NCBI GenBank assembly: GCA_026770585.1
Contig: MU646393.1
Location: 543,492 to 562,478, forward strand
Length of the DNA stretch: 18,987 nt
Source of the DNA: Baffinella frigidus
Lineage: Eukaryota > Cryptophyceae > Cryptomonadales > Baffinellaceae
Direction of reading: 5' to 3'
Part shown: piece by piece, positions 11,001-13,988 of the stretch
How positions within the stretch are numbered: position 1 is the first letter of the stretch
Layout of the letters: the number at the start of each line of letters is the position of its first letter
Position numbers and translations under genes: made by a program
Notes under the pieces: model-generated
What the model was told of the DNA's origin: nothing
What the model saw: the letters and a program-made list of their open reading frames with translations, nothing else
Databases searched by the model: none

Positions 11001-13584
11001 CCTGGTATAAAGATTGGTATGCAGATTCGTTTTGTAACAGCAAAAATCTCACGGTTCATAGACGTTTGGATCACTCATCTCTGGGCTTGAGAGTAACAAA
11101 GAAGAAGACGTAGAAGATGCCCGGTTGGCACACGCACTCTCATAGGCTAACGGCCTGAAAATGGGGTAGTTAGGCCTACGGCATTGCCTAGGACCTCCTA
11201 CCGTAGGCCGAGACTTTCTGGTCCTAGGATCCCTCGGCCTACGGTAGGAGGTCCTAGGCAACTCGGGGCTGGTGGATGCACCGCTCTTGAGACGAGTCTG
11301 CCTCCTCCCAGCCACCAACCCCCACAAGCGAACCAAATCGAAGAATGGCAAACGTTGCTTTCCCCTGCAGACTAAACCCTGAGGGTTGAGTCTGCAGGGG
11401 AAAGCAACGTTTGCTTGGGTTCACTTCTGGTGGCTGGTGGGGCCAACACCCCCGCCCCCAATTCATGCCGGAACATACCAGAATCTCTCCTGATAAAAAG
11501 GTGTAAGATAGTATCATTTGATGCCTAAAATAGCATATACACCCTTCCCTTCCGCGTGGGGAGCCTAAGAAAGCGGGACAGATTCTGTCTTGTTCCGAAA
11601 TTAAGTCAGCCCACACGCACCCGGAAGTCAAGCATTTCATCAAATGCTTTGAACCTTGTGTTGCATTTTGTTCTATCGAAAAGTGTTGCGTTTTGTATCA
11701 GCAAAAAGCGTTGCGTTTTGCACCAGAAAAAAGTGTTGCGTTCTGTACCAGCAAAAGTGTTGCGTTCTGTACCAGCAAAAAGTGTTGCGTTTTGTACCAG
11801 CAACGTGTTGCGTTTTGCACCAGCAAAACATACGTGCTGTGTTTTGCACCAGCGGGAAACGCACGTGCAGAGCGCTAGGAAGTTGGCCATAGGGGGCTTC
11901 ACGGATACTGTCCATCTAAACGATTTGTACAAGAATCGTATCAATTGCTATGGATCCCAACCGGAACCCCTCTCGAGAATCTAGGGGGAAATATGTTGGG
12001 TCGCTGCTGAGTGGACGCACCTGTGCAGAGCGCTAGGAAGTTGGCGACAGCTTTCGGAGCCTCCTTCTCGAACAGATCAATCACCTGAGCGAACACGGGA
12101 AAAGCGAGATTTAACAAGTTGATGAACCGACGGCGCACGCTAGGGGGAGGGATTCGACGAGACCAGGGGGCTCAAGCTGCCCTCGACCACCTCGGAGGGT
12201 GGTTATGGGAACTAGTGTCTCATCCACTAGGGCGACCACACGGTCTTCATTTCCCCCTTGATGAGTTCAAAGGCGCGCAATTTCAAGCGGGCTTTCAGCG
12301 ACTTCATGGGTCCCAATGCATGCAGCCCAGAACTAATCCGGGGACATGTTTAATCTGAAAGAAAATGGATCCCTAGTTTCATAGTTCACAACGCCTTCGC
12401 GAAGCAATAATGGCTCCAAGCCCTGGTACAATTTTTGCACCAAACATTGGACCAGACCCTAAAATACCCTTAATGGACATTTAAACGACTTCACGGTCGT
12501 GTCCATGGTCGTGTCCCATGCAAAATTTGTACGGGGCTTGGAGCCATTATTGCTTCGCGAAGGCGTCGAAAACTATTAAGTTGTTCACAGGAGTTGGAAC
12601 AAGGTTAATTAGGGCCCGAAGTAAATTTGATTAGCGCCACCATCCGGTTTGATAGGCCATTTTCTTTTAAATGAAACATGCTCCCAGATGAGAACGTACC
12701 GACCTTCGAGTGCGTCCCGAGCCGAAATTGAGAGGGGTTCACACGGAGAACGAGGAATGCTCGAACCCAACCACAAAACGTTGGGTGGGGTGGAATCAGG
12801 GAAGGACCCCGATGCCAACCACAAAACGTTCAGTGGGGTGGAAAAAGGGAACCACGCTAGATTGATCGAGGGAAACCGACGCCTTATTCGCGTCAGATCT
12901 GACGTGGTTGACTTAAGTATCAAGGGGGTTCTCTTTACAGATGTCAAAAGTGGATGTTTCGATCATGCTGGCGTGGGAGGAACCAGGCGCCCCGCGCGGA
13001 TCGACTCTGGCTTCGTCACGCGCAGCTCCCCAGCGCTTGCTGCAGGATCCCCCGCGTAAACCTGCGCAGGGTTCGGGGTTCAGGGTTAGGGTTTCTCGCG
13101 CCGGGGTTCGGGGTTCAGAGCCAGGGTTTCATAAACCCTGCGAGGACATCCCACCTGGACCAGCCCACGGTGGTAAGGATCTTGCTTTGTCGGTGGATTT
13201 TAGGGAGGATTCAGCAAGAATTCCTGCTCCGCGCCTTGCTTAGCGGTAACATCTGGTCTTTTGGTCGAGCTGCGATGGGGAGAGAAAAGAGAAAGGAAAG
13301 GTGCGACCTCCGCAAGCATCTCCCGGCCCGCGTCGTCGAGATCATCCGGGTTGGCACCCTGCAGCCCATAGGCAGCACCGCTCTTCGCCAGGAACCTGCA
13401 TACGCCCAGGTCGCTCGCTGAGTCCAGGCAGACGCTTGCATGCTCGGTGAGAGGAATGGATCATCAAGAGAGGGGGACCAGGGCGATGGGGAGGCGCTCA
13501 CTGGCAGGCACGTTCCCACTGCGCAGTTTCCTCCGCGTGCCTGTCCGCGTCGCCGATGTCGATGTCGAGGAAGGCCTGCGGCAT
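1957..13584 (-). CDS. Cyclophilin-type peptidyl-prolyl cis-trans isomerase, 10 exons (span of the gene)
   Basis: Joined exons, complement of 13502-13584, 13308-13395, 12984-13061, 12021-12084, 10551-10625, 8576-8638, 8013-8066, 7040-7107, 4352-4396 and 1957-2025, give 687 nt in one frame; every exon phase fits the next. The first 70-80 residues (FLDIDIGD, YGL, DAGREMLAE) are an N-terminal extension as in some algal cyclophilins. The isomerase domain follows: VIDLFEKEAPKAVANF, GEKGVGKES, PFHR, GFVAQGGD, GGESIYG, KKFNDEKDAMKLKHDAPG, VVSMANSGKNSNSSQFFV, CDGKHVVVGRV, GLAVVAAM. Against human CypA numbering, Arg55, Phe60, Gln63, Ala101, Asn102, Gln111, Phe113 and His126 are present; Met61 is Val and Trp121 appears as Gln. 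No signal peptide is visible, so a soluble prolyl isomerase is inferred. All nine acceptors are AG|G; eight donors are GT and one is GC. The extreme C-terminus is unsettled. Confidence 0.93.
2065..2113. mobile_element. CAGGGGTACC element, left half
   Basis: Left end and part of the interior (CAGGGGTACCTCGCCCATAA ... CCTAGGATCACCGTATGG), preceded by TA; the right half is missing and exon-10-like text follows directly. Confidence 0.8.
2105..2143 (-). pseudogene. Partial copy of cyclophilin exon 10
   Basis: Acceptor CTCTGCAG|G followed by bases encoding ATGLAVVAAIR, then TGA. It shares the start of exon 10 but lacks the second half; CATACG|GTGATC could act as a donor in a different phase. It lies directly before a half copy of the CAGGGGTACC element. 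Confidence 0.75.
2226..2375. mobile_element. Palindrome with the GAAAATTACTACAC core, copy a
   Basis: Core CAACGAAAATTACTACAC (2283) and its complement ending at 2341 around a short loop. Outer arms CGAGTATTTGAGTC / GAGTCGAATACTCG are inverted but imperfect. See the other copies at 10652, 10807, 15304 and 15622. Confidence 0.75.
2408..2531. mobile_element. Dispersed AGATTGATAATT repeat, copy a
   Basis: About 124 bp, nearly the same as 8833-8961 (shared text GCCAAACAACCAGCGTCAGC, CCGTGTCGGCCGCTCATACG). It is flanked by CCCCG(T/C)TGCCTGCAG on both sides, a candidate 15-bp target duplication. No inverted ends or poly(A) seen. Confidence 0.75.
2580..2697. mobile_element. CAGGGGTACC element, copy c
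   Basis: 118 bp, complete, flanked by TA (2578-2579, 2698-2699); ends CAGGGGTACCTCGCTCATAA and its complement with one change. Confidence 0.92.
2892..3102. mobile_element. CCACTCGAG element, copy a
   Basis: About 211 bp; right end GCCTCGAGTGG intact, left end changed. The interior contains a 42-bp perfect palindrome at 2962-3003 (TTGGTCACGTTACTGGGGG arm) and a GAAAATTACTACAC motif at 3020. Confidence 0.85.
3162..3320. mobile_element. Inverted-repeat element with CACTCCGAG ends, copy a
   Basis: 159 bp, the reverse complement of 15767-15925, which has exactly the same length. Ends pair over about 35 bp (...GCCTAAGT / ...AGCTAAGTC). No clear target duplication. Confidence 0.8.
3437..3655. mobile_element. 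CCACTCGAG element, copy b
   Basis: 219 bp with both ends intact (CCACTCGAGGCTAGAA / CTTCCAGCCTCGAGTGG). Central palindrome arm GGTCACGTAACTGG, one mismatch between arms. Confidence 0.9.
3699..3812. mobile_element. Truncated CAGGGGTACC element joined to an ATCCGGG-type palindrome end
   Basis: Left end complete after TA (3697-3698). The right terminal part is missing; from about 3792 the text AGGTTTCCCCGGATAAAC matches the right arm end of the palindrome at 15622-15763. Confidence 0.75.
3870..3995. mobile_element. CCACGCCAGA element, copy c
   Basis: 126 bp with ends CCACGCCAGA / TCTGGCGTGG. Same family as 12852-12976 and 18369-18494; interiors are diverged. The next 150 bp up to exon 9b show nothing I can name. 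Confidence 0.75.
4147..4191 (-). CDS. Exon 9b: full-length duplicate of cyclophilin exon 9
   Basis: Exactly 45 nt, acceptor CCCTGCAG|G and donor ACG|GTACCT, phase 0 at both ends, encoding APLCDDKKVVVGRVT. Splice sites and frame are intact, so it could be an alternative exon. Gly-Lys-His is changed to Asp-Lys-Lys, so the active-site His is lost; a product using it would probably be inactive or altered. It may equally be an unused tandem copy. Its acceptor region overlaps the end of an inverted-repeat element (4179-4337). Confidence 0.65.
4179..4337. mobile_element. CACACAGCGG element, copy a, overlapping exon 9b
   Basis: 159 bp; ends CACACAGCGG and CCGCTGTGTG; interior CCTAGGACCCTACGGTAG as in the copy at 6895-7030. 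The left 13 bases are at the same time the start of exon 9b. Element text AAAATCCCT leads into the CTGCAG acceptor. A third, truncated copy lies at about 7209-7334. Confidence 0.75.
4352..4396 (-). CDS. Cyclophilin exon 9 (DGKHVVVGRV)
   Basis: Acceptor GGTGCAG|G, donor ACG|GTATCG, 45 nt, phase 0 at both ends, encoding APQCDGKHVVVGRVT. This follows TLDK of exon 8, reproducing the cyclophilin pattern ...LDGKHVVFG with the active-site His. The Trp position reads Gln. Confidence 0.93.
4590..4730. mobile_element. GGACTAAAAATGGGG foldback element, copy a
   Basis: 141-bp palindrome, arms GGACTAAAAATGGGGTAGTT and beyond, nearly perfect up to TTGCCTAC; centre ACCAAAACGTCCTAGGATC. A related, shortened copy lies at 11143-11266. 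Confidence 0.85.
4743..4954 (+). repeat. 35-bp direct repeats 176 bp apart
   Basis: TATGCGTGCCTCCCTTATCC followed by GGTATCCCAAGGGG occurs at 4743 and 4919. Between them lies a stretch rich in ACGT and GCTGAC steps (many GTACGT/CGTACG words). Direct terminal repeats of this size do not match an LTR element; nature unknown. Confidence 0.75.
4981..5319. mobile_element. Inverted-repeat element carrying a 93-bp tandem duplication
   Basis: 339 bp with 26-bp perfect inverted ends (GTTATTGTACTTTTCGGGTC...). Sub-terminal text also pairs (GGGTCGGGGTGTCGGGA against TCCCGACTCCCCGACCCC). Inside, a 93-bp unit (TATGCTATCTTATGCATTGA...) is repeated directly at 5075-5167 and 5168-5260 almost unchanged. Confidence 0.85.
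5505..5985 (+). repeat. Two diverged tandem copies of an about 240-bp unit
   Basis: Shared blocks: CACAAGTTCCTTTT (5538, 5786), CACACACACACTCG, GAGCTCCAATTCCCATCACT (5639, 5877), GTAGAATCAACTT and CACGATCT. Offsets of 248 and 238 show indels. No coding match found; intronic for the cyclophilin gene. Confidence 0.8.
6054..6260. mobile_element. CCACTCGAG element, copy c
   Basis: 207 bp, both ends intact. Central perfect palindrome with arm TTGGTCACGTTGCTGGGGG, differing from copy a by a paired change on both arms (TTAC to TTGC). Confidence 0.9.
6346..6385 (-). pseudogene. Second, more decayed copy of the exon 8 3' end
   Basis: Encodes RVTLGKRQT followed by the same post-donor text as the copy at 6813 (AAACCGCACGA and AATGCT). 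Only the last third of the exon is recognisable. It lies between an element of the CCACTCGAG family and one of the CAGGGGTACC family. Confidence 0.7.
6409..6529. mobile_element. CAGGGGTACC element, copy e
   Basis: Complete, about 119-121 bp, with TA on both sides; ends perfect over 24 bp (CAGGGGTACCTCGCTCATAA...). The best preserved copy in the window. Confidence 0.93.
6613..6812. mobile_element. Inverted-repeat element with TAGAGGGGCC / GGCCCCTGTA ends (diverged)
   Basis: CACTCGAGAATGCTAGAGGGGCC at the left pairs with GGCCCCTGTAGCATTCTCGTG at the right (about 20 bp). The inside shares ACATGTGGGGTTGTAAA, TTACGTGACCAA and GAAAGTTACTACACA with the CCACTCGAG family, so it is probably an old member. 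Confidence 0.6.
6813..6875 (-). pseudogene. Decayed copy of cyclophilin exon 8
   Basis: The reverse complement encodes NSGKSSDSSQFFVALGKLQT, clearly a copy of exon 8, but the MA of the MAN motif is lost and no acceptor is seen. At the old donor AAG|CTTCAA replaces AAG|GTGCAA, so it no longer splices there. An inverted-repeat element (6895-7030) separates it from the real exon. Confidence 0.88.
6895..7030. mobile_element. CACACAGCGG element, copy b
   Basis: 136 bp; ends CACACAGCGG and CCGGTGTGTG, inner repeat CTTCGAAGGGATTTT / AAAATCCCTTCGTAG. It lies 9 bp behind the exon 8 donor, separating exon 8 from its decayed copy. Confidence 0.8.
7040..7107 (-). CDS. Cyclophilin exon 8 (MANSGKNSNSSQFFV)
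   Basis: Acceptor AACGCAG|GG; encodes VVSMANSGKNSNSSQFFVTL followed by DK, the signature core with Ala-Asn and Gln-Phe-Phe active-site residues. It ends in phase 0 at AAG|GTGCAA. Two decayed copies follow downstream, one at each side of an inverted-repeat element series. Confidence 0.96.
7349..7879 (-). pseudogene. Three decayed copies of the exon 7 3' end (7834-7879, 7693-7720, 7349-7366)
   Basis: The first reads DEKDAMRLKCDAPG, the second IKHDAPG, and the third keeps only the bases for HDAPG. All end CCCCGG at the old donor; the second and third keep GT after it, the first has GC. Flanking text is copied too: the sequence around GAGCCCAAATA(G/T)ACT occurs at 7509 and twice at 7939-7980. 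These are successive tandem duplications of the exon 7/intron 7 border with rising decay. Confidence 0.85.
8013..8066 (-). CDS. Cyclophilin exon 7 (KKFNDEKDAMKLKHDAPG)
   Basis: Acceptor CAACCAG|GC; 54 nt encoding KKFNDEKDAMKLKHDAP plus one base, closely matching the cyclophilin FxDE...LKH.GPG strand and loop. Donor CCGG|GTGACC, phase 1, completed by GG of exon 8. Three more decayed copies lie downstream in intron 7. Confidence 0.95.
8100..8575. repeat. Intron 6 filler: telomere-like and 6-7 bp unit repeats
   Basis: Runs of TTTCTGT, TTTTCGG and GGGTTCC units plus GGGTTTGGGG telomere-like text, interrupted by the two exon 6 border copies. Long open frames here rich in Phe, Val and Gly are products of the repeat and not genes. 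Confidence 0.85.
8391..8505 (-). pseudogene. Two partial copies of the exon 6 3' end (8475-8505 and 8391-8421)
   Basis: Both copies repeat the exon 6 end from TCGGGCGGGGAG to the TACG|GCAA junction. The nearer one still encodes GGESIYG, the farther one GGEFIYG. They are separated by runs of short GGAACCC- or AAAACCG-like units. Each copy keeps the GC donor but none has an acceptor. They look like tandem duplications of the splice junction inside intron 6. Confidence 0.85.
8576..8638 (-). CDS. Cyclophilin exon 6 (QGGD...GGESIYG)
   Basis: Acceptor GGAGCAG|G; encodes FVAQGGDVTRFDGSGGESIY plus the first base of Gly, containing the Gln of the active site and the GGESIYG loop. It completes GFVAQGGD with the G from exon 5. 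No GT is available at its end; the frame to exon 7 needs TACG|GCAAAA, a GC donor. Two partial copies of its 3' end follow at 8475-8505 and 8391-8421. Confidence 0.94.
8833..8961. mobile_element. Dispersed AGATTGATAATT repeat, copy b
   Basis: Flanked on both sides by the 13-mer CCGCGGTATGGAG (8820-8832 and 8962-8974), unlike the flanks of copy a, supporting an insertion with long target duplication. Confidence 0.78.
9018..9145. mobile_element. CGGAACA(A/T)AC element, copy a
   Basis: 128 bp; ends CAGAACAAGACAGATTCTG and AGATTCTGGTATGTTCCG are inverted. The second copy at 11469-11597 (129 bp) is in opposite orientation and similar throughout (GGTGTATATGCTA). Confidence 0.75.
9189..9405. mobile_element. 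CCACTCGAG element, copy d (inverted orientation)
   Basis: 217 bp, both ends intact; the interior reads in the opposite direction to copies a-c (GTGTAGTAATTTTCACAC first). Palindrome arm GTATCTGG / CCAGATAC. Confidence 0.9.
9675..9960 (+). repeat. Dispersed repeat CACTCCCGCTGACTCAACC, occupied copy
   Basis: Shares its two halves with 14631-14771 (CTGACTCAACCAGGCAGGGTT; GTCGTGGGAGTCTCT; CCATATTA). Between them this copy holds the palindrome 9762-9901, which the other copy lacks. Confidence 0.85.
9762..9901. mobile_element. 140-bp near-perfect palindrome inserted at TA
   Basis: Two 70-nt arms with one mismatch, centre GGATCC, ends CCACCAACCCTC / GAGGGTTGGTGG, flanked by TA (9760-9761, 9902-9903). 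The empty site with a single TA is at 14716-14717. A related, looser palindrome is at 11308-11437. Confidence 0.93.
10160..10556 (-). repeat. 23-bp minisatellite, 17 units, derived from the exon 5 splice donor
   Basis: Sixteen uninterrupted units (10160-10527) and one more (10534-10556) after a 6-bp break. On the minus strand the unit is GACAGGTTGCGACCCTCTAGAGA-like (GTTRCGACCCTCTAGAG plus AGACAG). The first unit overlaps the real end of exon 5 (CCAGACAG|GTTTCG), and the next repeats ATCCAGACAG|GTTACG. Every unit thus keeps a donor-like ACAG|GTT. Confidence 0.95.
10551..10625 (-). CDS. Cyclophilin exon 5 (GEKGVGKES...PFHR)
   Basis: Acceptor GATCAG|GG; 75 nt encoding GEKGVGKESKKPLHFKG, then CPFHRIQT, with the FHR active-site arginine. 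It ends in phase 1 at ACAG|GTTTCG. The last coding bases and the donor are the seed of the 23-bp minisatellite that follows (10160-10556), so the repeat array overlaps the exon end. Intron 4 (10626-12020) upstream holds several inverted-repeat elements and the second minisatellite. Confidence 0.95.
10652..10778. mobile_element. ATCCGGG palindrome with GAAAATTACTACA core, copy b
   Basis: 127 bp; arms ATCCGGGAATAAGTATTTTT... pair with ...AAATACTTGTTCCCGGAT. Core GAAAATTACTACAT/TGTGTAGTCATTTTC. It lies 26 bp upstream of the exon 5 acceptor in gene direction. Confidence 0.85.
10807..10946. mobile_element. ATCCGGG palindrome, copy c
   Basis: 140 bp; arms TCATTCGGGCACAT...CAAATGAAAATGGG pair with GTTTTCATTACATCAAATGACATCCCCGGATGA; core CGAAATTTACCACACA / TGTGTAGTAAATTTCG. 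Confidence 0.8.
11143..11266. mobile_element. GGACTAAAAATGGGG foldback element, copy b
   Basis: Shares CATAGGCTAACGG and ATGGGGTAGTTAGGCCTACG with copy a. Perfect 28-bp inverted repeat 11184-11211 / 11234-11261; the outer right arm is missing. Confidence 0.8.
11308..11437. mobile_element. CCAGCCACCAACC foldback element
   Basis: Ends CCAGCCACCA / TGGTGGCTGG; inner near-perfect palindrome 11348-11414 (GCAAACGTTGCTTTCCCCTG arm). Related by its CCACCAACC end and ACCAAATCG to the 9762 element. Confidence 0.82.
11469..11597. mobile_element. CGGAACA(A/T)AC element, copy b
   Basis: 129 bp with inverted ends CGGAACATACCAGAATCT and AGATTCTGTCTTGTTCCG; reverse orientation to 9018-9145. Confidence 0.77.
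11660..11864 (-). repeat. 24-26 bp minisatellite behind the exon 4 copy
   Basis: About eight units of the type GTGTTGCGTTTTGTACCAGC plus AAAA on the plus strand. It begins, in gene direction, directly after the GTGCGT of the broken exon 4 copy. Both strands are open over more than 60 codons because stops are rare in the unit; no gene is called. Confidence 0.9.
11865..11888 (-). pseudogene. Decayed copy of the 3' end of cyclophilin exon 4
   Basis: The reverse complement repeats the last bases of exon 4 (encoding ANFLALCT) and then GTGCGT, but two bases (AG) are missing at the junction, so the donor is displaced. The copy is 133-156 bp downstream of the real junction, and the 24-26 bp minisatellite starts directly after it. 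It cannot be a full exon because no acceptor or upstream half is present. Confidence 0.85.
12021..12084 (-). CDS. Cyclophilin exon 4 (VIDLFEKEAPKAVANF)
   Basis: Acceptor CGCTCAG|G and donor ACAG|GTGCGT bound 64 nt encoding VIDLFEKEAPKAVANFLALC followed by TG, the highly conserved first helix region of cyclophilins. It ends in phase 1, matched by exon 5 (G + GG). A broken copy of its 3' end lies at 11865-11888. Confidence 0.95.
12391..12566. mobile_element. Foldback element with 33-bp perfect ends, in intron 3
   Basis: 176 bp; ends ACGCCTTCGCGAAGCAATAA and on through TGGCTCCAAGCCC pair perfectly over 33 bp, then imperfectly (GTACAATTTTTGCA). No clear target duplication. Single copy here. Confidence 0.85.
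12769..12841 (+). repeat. 27-bp direct repeat
   Basis: CAACCACAAAACGTT followed by (GG/CA)GTGGGGTGGA occurs at 12769 and 12815. No function seen. Confidence 0.75.
12852..12976. mobile_element. CCACGCCAGA element, copy b
   Basis: 125 bp; ends CCACGCTAGATTGATCGAGGG / CGATCATGCTGGCGTGG; right part GATGTCAAAAGTGGATGTTTCG is the reverse complement of the left part of copy 18369-18494. Lies 7 bp inside the exon 3 donor. Confidence 0.82.
12984..13061 (-). CDS. Cyclophilin exon 3
   Basis: Acceptor GCGCAG|G; 26 codons starting VYAGDPAASAGELR and ending IRAGRL, phase 0 at both ends. It links the N-terminal extension to the isomerase domain, so that AGRL joins VIDLFEKE of exon 4, the usual first strand and helix. 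The donor GTTCCT lies only 7 bp from the end of an inverted-repeat element (12852-12976), so that element sits almost on the splice site. Confidence 0.85.
13308..13395 (-). CDS. Cyclophilin exon 2
   Basis: Acceptor TATGCAG|G. The exon encodes QFLAKSGAAYGLQG followed by an acidic stretch ending DAGREMLAE, in phase 0 at its end. The donor GTCGCA is weak but the only GT that keeps the frame to exon 3. Intron 2 (13062-13307) contains a polypyrimidine stretch and a telomere-like tract. Confidence 0.85.
13502..13584 (-). CDS. Cyclophilin exon 1 (start codon)
   Basis: Begins with ATG at 13584-13582 and encodes 27 residues plus two bases, with the motif FLDIDIGDADRHAEE and ending WERAC. The donor is a strong GTGAGC at 13501. 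The split codon CA|G is completed by exon 2, giving ERACQFLAKSG, typical of the N-terminal extension of algal cyclophilins. Intron 1 (13396-13501, 106 nt) is the shortest of the gene and carries no recognisable element. Start choice: this is the only ATG in frame that gives the FLDIDIGD start. Confidence 0.88.
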
Positions 13585-13790
13585 GACGACTGACGGCGGA
13601 ATGACGGCGGAGCTCCGAACAAGCTAAAGCCAATAGCCCTGGATGTCTTTCTTAAGTTGCCATCCTGGTTCGTGGTACAAATTCGTCAACTTTGAAGACT
13701 GGTGTTCGGAGATCCCAATGTTAAAACGACTTTTACTATTGACCGTTGGCCCAGAAACTGGTACAAGAGGGGCGCCATTCTACGATCACG
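13585..13790. promoter_or_regulatory. Candidate bidirectional promoter between the two genes
   Basis: The 206 bp between the two start codons contain no element of the families seen elsewhere, apart from 21 bp at 13760-13780 whose reverse complement recurs at 15103-15123. A CCAAT is present at 13630-13634. No TATA box is evident. Divergent transcription is inferred from the gene orientation only. Confidence 0.45.
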
Positions 13791-13988
13791 ATGGCAACAG
13801 CCCGTCCAACGTTCCCGCTCATCAGCGCACGAGGAAGCAATAAGAAGGGCGATGCGGGCGGGATGATTTCGGCGCGATCGCACCACACCCAGCGCTCGCA
13901 CGGCCCTGCGTCCGCGCTGAACCCCGATCGATTTACCAAGCTGAAGGCGGTGCTCGTTAACAACCTGCTGAAGCTCTATCACAAGAAG
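13791..13988 (+). CDS. Coiled-coil gene exon 1
   Basis: ATG at 13791 in good context (CACGATGGC); 66 codons starting MATARPTFPLISARGSNKK and ending NNLLKLYHKK. Donor AAG|GTGCGT. An in-frame ATG at 13746 would add 15 residues, but it lies in text that includes a 21-bp repeat, so the second ATG is preferred. Confidence 0.78.

Noticed and set aside
11556-11984. Open frames on both strands over the 24-26 bp minisatellite (FCTS.. and RNTF.. repeats)
   Set aside because: Unit length varies between 24 and 26, frames run on both strands, and no known domain is visible; explained by the repeat.
13211-13633. 140-codon minus-strand frame
   Set aside because: It is shifted against the cyclophilin frame of exons 1 and 2, which read FLDIDIGD and GREMLAE with proper splice sites.
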